NCBI GenBank assembly: GCA_007135385.1
Contig: SLIY01000053.1
Coordinates: 1 to 7,511 of the forward strand
Direction of reading: 5' to 3'
Source: Leptolyngbyaceae cyanobacterium CSSed165cm_216
GTDB lineage: Bacteria; Cyanobacteriota; Cyanobacteriia; Phormidesmidales; Phormidesmidaceae
DNA length: 7,511 nucleotides
Shown here: one piece after another, positions 1-4,810 of the stretch
Position numbering within the stretch: position 1 is the first letter of the stretch
Layout of the letters: each line of letters begins with the position of its first letter
Notes under the pieces: generated by a model
The model's input: the letters and a program-made list of their open reading frames with translations, nothing else
Database searches by the model: none
Told to the model about the DNA's origin: nothing
Translations under genes and position numbers: made by a program

Positions 1-3
1 GTA

Positions 4-76
<73 letters not shown>

Positions 77-97
77 TTGCGTCATTCGCGATTATTT

Positions 98-126
98 ATC
101 CTAGCAGAGGACGGGATGTTTCTGAA
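98..126 (-). promoter_or_regulatory. Sigma70-type promoter of the tRNA-Val gene
   Basis: On the minus strand a -35 box TTCAGA (121-126, 4 of 6 to consensus) and a -10 box TAGGAT (98-103, 4 of 6) are separated by exactly 17 bp. The -10 box ends 21 nt before the first tRNA base, which would give a short leader of roughly 12-15 nt. The surrounding stretch is AT-rich compared with the rest of the window. This is a sequence match only. Confidence 0.55.
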
Positions 127-162
127 TTTTTTCTAGCAATAAATTTTTAGTCATCCCCAAAC

Positions 163-189
163 AGCCCGTCAGTCTGCCAGCAACGGGCT
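163..189. repeat. Inverted repeat in the tRNA / DUF2227 spacer
   Basis: AGCCCGT (163-169) and ACGGGCT (183-189) form a perfect 7-bp stem around a 13-nt loop. Neither strand has a T-run after the stem, so it is not a typical intrinsic terminator. It lies between two divergent transcription units and could be an operator-like site or chance. The rest of the 77-276 spacer shows only the tRNA promoter and, for the rightward gene, a weak possible -10 TATACA at 210-215 without a well-spaced -35. Confidence 0.3.
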
Positions 190-276
190 TAGTCCCTACC
201 CTATCGGACTATACACCACTGGCCAATCATAGCAACCCCTCTTGCCACCCAGGCCCAATCTTGATACACCTGATCT

Positions 277-879
277 ATGTCATCAGGCCGTACCCACGAT
301 CGCATTACCCTTTGGACCTTACCCCTAGTGGTCTTGGTCGCCTTTCGCGTCACCCTCGATGGTTGGCTAACGGTAGTGGTGTGTTTGGGGTTTTTGCTCG
401 GGGGGTGGGTCCTGGGACCTGATCTGGATATTCACTCAGTCCAGTACAAACGCTGGGGCTGGCTGCGATGGATTTGGTTGCCCTACCGAGGCAGCATGCG
501 CCATCGATCGCGGTGGTCCCATGGGCCGCTCATTGGTACCACGGTGCGGGTGCTGTACGTATCAGTTTGGCTGGCGTTGGCGGGGCTCGTGGTGGTGGAT
601 ATGCTCAACAATGTAGGCCGCACCGCCCTCACCTGGGGTGATTTAATTCGGGGAATCGGTTGGGGAATGCAGACCTACTGGCCCTGGTGGTTGGCCCTGG
701 TGGCTGGCCTAGAACTGGGGGCCTTGAGTCACTATGCAACAGATTGGCTAAGTTCACGGGCAAAACGCCGCAAGCGACGGACCGCTAATCCTCGGGCAAA
801 AGGCAGAGGGCAGAGGGCACAAGGCAAAAGGCAGAGGGCAAAAGGCAGAGGACAGAAGGTAGAGGGCAGAAGGCAGTAG
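277..879 (+). CDS. DUF2227-like putative metal-binding membrane protein with repeat-derived basic tail
   Basis: A 200-residue protein that looks like the cyanobacterial DUF2227/COG5413 family of unknown function, whose members are integral membrane proteins with conserved His/Asp residues suggesting metal binding. Matching features are GRTHD (4-8), GPDLDIHS (47-54), RHRSRWSHGP (75-84) and GALSHYATDW (148-157), with candidate ligands H7, D49, D51, H53, H76, H82, H152 and D156. Hydrophobic stretches at about 12-28, 32-47, 92-109 and 135-150 suggest three or four membrane segments. From about residue 160 the protein turns strongly basic. Residues 173-200 are four heptapeptide repeats (RAKGRGQ, RAQGKRQ, RAKGRGQ, KVEGRRQ) encoded by a 7-bp DNA array, so the tail is probably not part of the ancestral protein. 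There is no clear Shine-Dalgarno before the ATG; the GRTHD motif right after it supports this start. The family assignment is from motif memory. Confidence 0.8.
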   Translation: MSSGRTHDRITLWTLPLVVLVAFRVTLDGWLTVVVCLGFLLGGWVLGPDLDIHSVQYKRWGWLRWIWLPYRGSMRHRSRWSHGPLIGTTVRVLYVSVWLALAGLVVVDMLNNVGRTALTWGDLIRGIGWGMQTYWPWWLALVAGLELGALSHYATDWLSSRAKRRKRRTANPRAKGRGQRAQGKRQRAKGRGQKVEGRRQ

Positions 880-884
880 GTAGC
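794..884 (+). repeat. Heptanucleotide tandem array (unit RGGCARA)
   Basis: Thirteen consecutive 7-bp units in strict phase: GGGCAAA, AGGCAGA, GGGCAGA, GGGCACA, AGGCAAA, AGGCAGA, GGGCAAA, AGGCAGA, GGACAGA, AGGTAGA, GGGCAGA, AGGCAGT, AGGTAGC. Most of the array lies inside the preceding gene and supplies its last 28 codons and its TAG stop (877-879). This is the pattern of cyanobacterial short tandemly repeated repetitive (STRR) sequences. The same heptamer occurs in reverse orientation at 2149-2169. Confidence 0.9.
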
Positions 885-906
885 AAGGAAATCCTGCTCC
901 GCTCAT

Positions 907-953
907 ACGGTTTAAGGTCCACGGCTGGTCGTGAACCGCAGGCCGTAAACCGT
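907..953. repeat. 8-bp inverted repeat in the DUF2227 / mazG spacer
   Basis: ACGGTTTA (907-914) and TAAACCGT (946-953) are perfect inverted copies separated by 31 bp. The right side reads as degenerate 7-bp units (GGCCGTA, AACCGTG), akin to the CCGTACA array at 2041-2124, so this looks like an eroded STRR block. The rest of the 880-1115 spacer holds a TTGACT (988-993) that could be a -35 box, but no convincing -10 follows it. I see no terminator. Confidence 0.4.
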
Positions 954-1115
954 GAATCTCAGTTCGTAGAACCCGCCATTATTCAGATTGACTGAGCCCT
1001 AGCCTGCTGTGGCCTGAGCTGCCCCATCGTTTCTGTCCCTCGCCACCCGCAATCGGCTGGGCCGACCGTGGTACATTGCCTAGCAGGTTTTCTCCTCCAC
1101 CGATTCCCTTTCGCC

Positions 1116-1955
1116 ATGGCACATTCATCGTCGACCCCAGATCAGTCCAGGGCCATTCTGGCCGCCCTCGAACGTTTAATCGATGTGGTCGCCCAACTGC
1201 GTCATCCCGAGACCGGTTGCCCCTGGGATCTAGCCCAAACGCCTAAGACCCTGATTCCCTATGTGATTGAAGAGGCCTACGAAGTAGTCGATGCCATTCA
1301 GGTAGGGGATAAGGAAGCGATCGCAGAGGAACTGGGCGACCTGTTACTGCAAGTGGTGCTGCAAGCCCAAGTGGCCAGGGATGATGGCGACTTTGACCTG
1401 GGCACCGTGGCCACGGGTATAGCCGACAAGCTGATTCGCCGTCATCCCCATGTGTTTGGGGAGGTCACCGTCACCAGCACCGATGAGGTGCACCGCAACT
1501 GGGAACAAATTAAAGCTGAGGAAAAGGGGATTCCCCACGAACCCCACAAGCTTAGCCCCAAGTTAACCAAGTACAACCGCACCCTACCGCCGTTGATGGC
1601 CGCCAGCAAAATCTCCCTCAAGGCTGCCAAGGCCGGGTTTGAATGGCAATCCATCGACGGTGTATGGGACAAGTTCCACGAAGAGCTAGAAGAATTTCAC
1701 CAGGCTCTGGCCCACGAACCCAAAGAGAATCAATTGGCAGAATTGGGAGACCTGCTGTTTACCCTAGTGAATATTGCCCGTTGGCATGATTTAGATCCCA
1801 CCGAAGCCCTGCAGAGTACGAACCGTCGATTCATCCGTCGGTTTGAACGGGTAGAATCTGTCGCCGACAAACCCCTGAATGAGTACAGCGAAGCGGAACT
1901 CGATGACCTGTGGCAGCAGGCGAAGGCTGTGTTGTTGGGGCGAGGGGGGGAGTGA
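1116..1955 (+). CDS. mazG: Nucleoside triphosphate pyrophosphohydrolase MazG
   Basis: A 279-residue, full-length two-domain MazG. The family hydrolyses (d)NTPs to the monophosphate plus pyrophosphate in the cytoplasm, sanitising the nucleotide pool; in E. coli it also modulates the stringent response. The N-terminal domain (about 20-125) has LRHPETGCPWDLAQT (28-42), the metal-binding helix pair EEAYEV (52-57) and EELGDLL (71-77), and RRHPHVF (108-114). After NWEQIKAEEK (128-137) the C-terminal domain (about 160-270) repeats the pattern with EELEEF (189-194) and ELGDLLF (209-215). The order matches E. coli MazG closely. The frame is open back to a GTG at 1068, but I chose the ATG at 1116 because the 16 extra residues are unlike the family and the homologous region starts soon after it. 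No Shine-Dalgarno is visible at either start. The stop codon lies in the first unit of an 8-bp array. Confidence 0.95.
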   Translation: MAHSSSTPDQSRAILAALERLIDVVAQLRHPETGCPWDLAQTPKTLIPYVIEEAYEVVDAIQVGDKEAIAEELGDLLLQVVLQAQVARDDGDFDLGTVATGIADKLIRRHPHVFGEVTVTSTDEVHRNWEQIKAEEKGIPHEPHKLSPKLTKYNRTLPPLMAASKISLKAAKAGFEWQSIDGVWDKFHEELEEFHQALAHEPKENQLAELGDLLFTLVNIARWHDLDPTEALQSTNRRFIRRFERVESVADKPLNEYSEAELDDLWQQAKAVLLGRGGE

Positions 1956-1993
1956 TGGAGTGATGGAGTGGGGGAGTGGCGAGGTGGGGGAGT
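1950..1993 (+). repeat. Octanucleotide tandem array (unit GAGTGATG)
   Basis: Five 8-bp units in phase plus a half unit: GAGTGATG twice, GAGTGGGG, GAGTGGCG, AGGTGGGG, then GAGT. The mazG stop codon TGA (1953-1955) is inside the first unit. A related unit, GGGTGATG, is repeated at 4645-4667 between hypF and hypC. The plus strand is G-rich. Confidence 0.85.
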
Positions 1994-2016
1994 TTTGGAT
2001 TTTGGATTTTGGATTT
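1993..2016 (+). repeat. Heptanucleotide tandem array (unit TTTTGGA)
   Basis: Three perfect TTTTGGA units (1993-1999, 2000-2006, 2007-2013) and a partial TTT, abutting the 8-bp array on the left. Two GCGGTTC/GCGGTCG heptamers follow at 2017-2030. The 7-bp period is that of cyanobacterial STRR elements, with a different unit from its neighbours. Confidence 0.85.
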
Positions 2017-2040
2017 GCGGTTCGCGGTCGGCAGGTTTCA

Positions 2041-2124
2041 CCACGTACCATGCACCATACGCCTGACACTTTGGGCCGTACACCGTAGACCTTGCACCGT
2101 ACACCGTACACCGTAGACCCGATA
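2041..2124 (+). repeat. Degenerate heptanucleotide array (unit CCGTACA)
   Basis: Twelve 7-bp units stay in phase for 84 bp: CCACGTA, CCATGCA, CCATACG, CCTGACA, CTTTGGG, CCGTACA, CCGTAGA, CCTTGCA, CCGTACA, CCGTACA, CCGTAGA, CCCGATA. The right half is better conserved than the left. With its neighbours it fills most of the 1956-2171 spacer between mazG and the AEC gene, leaving little room for a conventional promoter. Confidence 0.8.
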
Positions 2125-2148
2125 CCCCAGCCCTGACACCTAATTCTC

Positions 2149-2169
2149 TTCTGCCTTTTGCCTTTCCTT
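2149..2169 (-). repeat. Short inverted copy of the RGGCARA heptamer array
   Basis: TTCTGCC, TTTTGCC, TTTCCTT on the plus strand are, read on the minus strand, units of the same family as the 794-884 array. The block ends two bases before the ATG of the AEC gene, so it occupies the place of the ribosome binding site; it is pyrimidine-rich and offers no Shine-Dalgarno. Confidence 0.65.
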
Positions 2170-2171
2170 CC

Positions 2172-3176
2172 ATGTCCCATTCTCTGGTGAGTGTCTATCT
2201 TCCACTGTTGCTCTGGCCTGGGTTAGGGCTGGTGCTCAGCCAGGTGCTGCCTAGTGACTTTCCGCGACTGTTGGGGCGGTTGCTGTACTGGGTGGGAATT
2301 CCTTTAGAAATTTTTGCCTTGGCCCATGGCACTGACTTTTCCCAGAACACGGGGCTAGCCCCCTTATTTACCGTGGTGGCAGTGGTTTTGGGGCTAGGGT
2401 TGGGGCTGCTCACCCTGTGGGGCATCCGCTGGGCGGAGCAGGCTCGGGCCGTGCTGGTGGGCGATGACGGGGTGGAACAGACTTTGGTGTGGGCCGATAA
2501 AGCTCGCCAGGGGAGCTTTGTATTGGGAGCGATGATTGGCAATACTGGATTTGTGGGGTTGGCGGTTGTGCCAGCTTTAGTCAGCGGGCCATATCTGGGT
2601 TGGGCGGTGTTTTATAGCGTCACCCAAAATTTGGTGGGGACCTATGGCCTGGGGGTGCTGGTGGCCAGCTACTTTGGCCGGGGGCTCCATACCCAGTCCC
2701 GCTGGCAGCAGTTGCAGGATGTGTTGACGGTACCGTCGCTGTGGGCCTTTGGTCTGGGGTATCTGTCCCACCGGTGGGTTTTGGCTGGATGGGTGGAGCT
2801 GTCCCTGGGGCGATCGGTGGGGGTCGTGATTGCCCTGGCCCTGATGCTGATGGGCATGCGGTTTAGCCAAATCCAGGGCTGGCAGAGTTTGCGGCTGGCG
2901 ATCGCGCCTACCTTAATCAAAATACTGGTGTTACCGGCCCTGGTCGGGATGGTGGCTCTGGCGGCCAGGTTGCCCCTAGACGCCTGCCAGGTGTTAGTGC
3001 TGATGGCAGGGATGCCCAGTGCCTTTGCCGGGTTAATTTTGGCGGAAGAATATGAGCTGGATCGGGAGCTGGCCTCTAGCAATATTGCCCTGTCTTCCCT
3101 GGCCTTGCTGGTGACGATTCCCCTGTGGTTGGCCTTGTTTGCCGGATTGGCCTTGACGCCTGGCCTTGGCGCTTAA
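2172..3176 (+). CDS. AEC-family (auxin efflux carrier-like) transporter
   Basis: A 334-residue, very hydrophobic integral membrane protein with about ten predicted membrane segments (roughly 8-26, 34-51, 63-84, 115-136, 142-166, 186-200, 213-230, 244-266, 271-291, 304-327). AEC carriers are secondary transporters; bacterial members have been linked to malate or other organic anions, but the substrate cannot be read here. Family-like features are GNTGFVGLAVVPALV (123-137), with the Asn-x-Gly-Phe pattern in a membrane segment, and the C-terminal block MPSAFAGLILAEEYELD (281-297) followed by ASSNIALSS and TIPLW (315-319). Length is normal for the family, so the gene looks complete. The ATG follows directly on a pyrimidine-rich repeat with no ribosome binding site, yet homology-like sequence begins within a few residues. 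It converges with hypD across 15 bp. Confidence 0.88.
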   Translation: MSHSLVSVYLPLLLWPGLGLVLSQVLPSDFPRLLGRLLYWVGIPLEIFALAHGTDFSQNTGLAPLFTVVAVVLGLGLGLLTLWGIRWAEQARAVLVGDDGVEQTLVWADKARQGSFVLGAMIGNTGFVGLAVVPALVSGPYLGWAVFYSVTQNLVGTYGLGVLVASYFGRGLHTQSRWQQLQDVLTVPSLWAFGLGYLSHRWVLAGWVELSLGRSVGVVIALALMLMGMRFSQIQGWQSLRLAIAPTLIKILVLPALVGMVALAARLPLDACQVLVLMAGMPSAFAGLILAEEYELDRELASSNIALSSLALLVTIPLWLALFAGLALTPGLGA

Positions 3177-3191
3177 ACCACCAATTGCCAA

Positions 3192-4388
3192 TCACCTGGT
3201 ACCGAGGGAAGTGATCCTGTGGCCAGAGCCAGACCCCACGGGGGCCTTGCTGGCACCAGAGGGGGCGGGCCTACCCCCACGGCCATAGTTGTAGTAGGCG
3301 GCGCAAGCCCCTTCGGTGGATACCATGCAAGCCCCAATGGGGGTTTCGGGGGTGCAGGCGGTGCCAAATACCTTACAGTCCCAGGGTTTTTTTACCCCTT
3401 TGAGAATGTCGCCACAGGCGCAGGCCCGATGGTCGGCGATGGTTTTACCGGGGATGGCAAACTGCTGCTCGGCATCAAAGGCGGCAAAGGCCGGGCTGAT
3501 CCCCAGACCCGAGACCGGAATCGAGCCCAGCCCCCGCCAGTCGAAGGCAGCACGCACCTGAAATACCTGGGCCATGGCCTTCAGGGCCACGGCATTGCCC
3601 TCAGGCTGCACCAGACGGGTGTACTGGTTTTCCACCTGGCAGCGGCCTTCAGCCAGTTGCTTTAGCACCATCCACACCGACTGCAAGATATCCAGGGGCT
3701 CGAACCCAGACACCACCACGGGTTTACGGTAATGCTGGGCGATCGGCTCGTAGGGCTGGGTGCCAATCACCAAGCTGACATGGCCCGGGCCGACGAAGCC
3801 ATCCAGGGCCAGATCAGGGTTATCCAGCAGGGCTTCTAGGGCTGGCACCACCAGCACATGGTTACTGAACAGGCTAAAGTTGGCCACCCCTTCCGTCTGG
3901 GCCTGGAGCACGGTCAGGGCGGTACTGGGGGCGGTGGTCTCAAAGCCAATGGCAAAAAACACCACGGAGCGGTCGGGGTTGGCTTTAGCGATCGCCAGGG
4001 CATCTAGGGGCGAATACACCATGCGAATGTCGGCCCCCTGGGCTTTGGCTTGCAGCAAATTTAGGTGCGACCCCGGCACCCGCATGGCATCGCCAAAGGT
4101 GGTGAAGATGACATTGGGCTGCTGGGCGATCGCGATCGCATCATCCAGTCGTCCCTTCGGCATAATGCACACCGGACAGCCCGGCCCATGGACCAACTCC
4201 ACCGTGGGGGGCAGCAGGGTTTCTAGGCCGTACTTAAAGATGGCGTGGGTATGGCCGCCGCATACCTCCATGATTTTGATCGGACCAGGGCGGTGGGCGG
4301 TAATCTGCTCACCCAAGGCGGCGATCGCCTGGATGAGGCCTTGGGCTTTGGCGGGATCGCGGAATTCGTGGACGTATTGCATGGGCAT
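3192..4388 (-). CDS. hypD: Hydrogenase maturation protein HypD
   Basis: A 398-residue HypD, the [4Fe-4S] scaffold that with HypC assembles the Fe(CN)2CO group of [NiFe] hydrogenase in the cytoplasm. Signatures are MEVCGGHTHAIFKYG (40-54), GPGCPVC (68-74), GFETTAPSTA (148-157) and a C-terminal cysteine-rich block holding C323, C325, C338, C345, C354 and C362, ending AAYYNYGR (363-370). C43, C71 and C74 correspond to the cysteines implicated in iron-ligand assembly and thiol redox chemistry in studied HypD proteins. The ATG lies 9 nt after the hypC stop; an in-frame ATG at 4382 is an equally possible start (MQYVHEF). No Shine-Dalgarno is obvious, so translation may be coupled to hypC. About 28 residues of Gly/Ser/Pro-rich tail extend past NYGR and are probably lineage-specific. 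No hypE follows. Confidence 0.97.
   Translation of the reverse strand: MPMQYVHEFRDPAKAQGLIQAIAALGEQITAHRPGPIKIMEVCGGHTHAIFKYGLETLLPPTVELVHGPGCPVCIMPKGRLDDAIAIAQQPNVIFTTFGDAMRVPGSHLNLLQAKAQGADIRMVYSPLDALAIAKANPDRSVVFFAIGFETTAPSTALTVLQAQTEGVANFSLFSNHVLVVPALEALLDNPDLALDGFVGPGHVSLVIGTQPYEPIAQHYRKPVVVSGFEPLDILQSVWMVLKQLAEGRCQVENQYTRLVQPEGNAVALKAMAQVFQVRAAFDWRGLGSIPVSGLGISPAFAAFDAEQQFAIPGKTIADHRACACGDILKGVKKPWDCKVFGTACTPETPIGACMVSTEGACAAYYNYGRGGRPAPSGASKAPVGSGSGHRITSLGTR
4126..4139. repeat. Overlapping pair of HIP1 octamers
   Basis: GCGATCGCGATCGC contains two HIP1 palindromes (GCGATCGC) sharing two bases, inside hypD. HIP1 is a highly over-represented cyanobacterial octamer. Other perfect copies in the window start at 1317, 2898, 3988, 4321, 5772, 6112 and 6182, all within genes. 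They support the taxonomic call but are not a functional site I can name. Confidence 0.9.
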
Positions 4389-4397
4389 AGGGTAGTA

Positions 4398-4643
4398 CTA
4401 GCCTAAAGCGGCGATCTGATCTAGCAAAGACAGGGTGGCGGCGGCTTCGTCGGGGTCCAGGCGGTTGAGGGCAAAGCCCACATGCACCAGTACCCATTCT
4501 CCGACGCAGGTGTCGATGGGGTGATCGTCATCGACAATGCAGGCGATATTCACGGCCCGCCGCACGCCACCGATATCGACGGTGGCCAGTTGATTGATCG
4601 GATCGGTGATGGTGGTGATTTGACCGGGGATACCGAGGCACAT
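4398..4643 (-). CDS. hypC: Hydrogenase maturation chaperone HypC
   Basis: An 81-residue HypC, the small partner that binds HypD, takes part in building the Fe(CN)2CO unit and delivers it to the hydrogenase large-subunit precursor. The N-terminus MCLGIPGQI is the family signature: Met is normally removed to leave Cys2 as the N-terminal residue that, with the conserved His (H54 in VLVHVGFAL), contacts iron. The ending DEAAATLSLLDQIAALG is typical. The frame is open a further 56 codons upstream to an ATG overlapping the hypF stop (4809-4811), but I placed the start at the Met before Cys2 because the chemistry needs it and the upstream peptide is repeat-derived. Bases upstream of the chosen ATG are pyrimidine-rich, with no Shine-Dalgarno. 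hypD follows after 9 nt. Confidence 0.95.
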   Translation of the reverse strand: MCLGIPGQITTITDPINQLATVDIGGVRRAVNIACIVDDDHPIDTCVGEWVLVHVGFALNRLDPDEAAATLSLLDQIAALG

Positions 4644-4644
4644 A

Positions 4645-4667
4645 GGGGTGATGGGGTGATGGGGTGT
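4645..4667 (+). repeat. Octanucleotide tandem repeat (unit GGGGTGAT)
   Basis: GGGGTGAT, GGGGTGAT, GGGGTGT, directly upstream of the hypC start codon. On the hyp mRNA it reads as repeats of ATCACCCC where a ribosome binding site would be expected. The unit resembles the GAGTGATG array at 1950-1993. Confidence 0.75.
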
Positions 4668-4674
4668 AGACGTG

Positions 4675-4742
4675 GAGCGGCTTCCCGCAGGGTAGGAGTA
4701 GGGGAGGTGGAGAGGATGGGCTTCGACTTCGCTCAGCCGAAC
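4675..4742. repeat. Dispersed repeat block in the hypF-hypC spacer
   Basis: This block fills the middle of the 167-bp spacer. It holds GCGGCTTCCCGCAGGGTAGG (4678-4697), which resembles a dispersed motif I recall from cyanobacterial genomes, and CTTCGACTTCGCTCAGCC (4721-4738). The latter shares the core CTTCGACTYCGCTCAG with the hypF insertion (6301-6316), in the opposite orientation. On the hyp strand the second motif is translated as part of RLSEVEA in the frame upstream of hypC. Copies elsewhere in this genome are expected but cannot be seen here. Confidence 0.65.
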
Positions 4743-4810
4743 GGGATGGGGATAGGGTAGGCCTGGGTGTCTGCTGTGGCTAGGAATGGGGACACCGGGG
4801 ATATCCGTCA

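Noticed and set aside
163..189. Intrinsic terminator for a transcript entering the tRNA spacer
   Set aside because: The 7-bp stem is not followed by a T-run on either strand, and no gene ends at this point.
1068..1115. GTG start at 1068 giving MazG 16 extra N-terminal residues
   Set aside because: The extra peptide is unlike the family, no ribosome site supports the GTG, and the ATG at 1116 lies just before the conserved N-terminal region.
1950..2124. Repeat cluster as a possible CRISPR array
   Set aside because: Units are 7-8 bp and directly contiguous with no unique spacers, which fits STRR-type tandem repeats, not CRISPR.
1730..2180. Two long overlapping minus-strand open frames across the mazG end and the repeat spacer
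   Set aside because: They cover tandem repeats and the antisense of mazG; their peptides are low-complexity (Pro/Ser/His and Tyr/Gly/Val repeats), as expected from such arrays read in any frame.
3177..3200. Bidirectional terminator between the AEC gene and hypD
   Set aside because: Only a 4-bp ACCA/TGGT stem and a small CAATTG palindrome are present, with no G+C-rich stem or T-run on either side.
3760..4395. Long plus-strand open frame antisense to hypD
   Set aside because: hypD has full family motifs on the other strand; the antisense peptide is the usual shadow in G+C-rich DNA with no recognisable domain.
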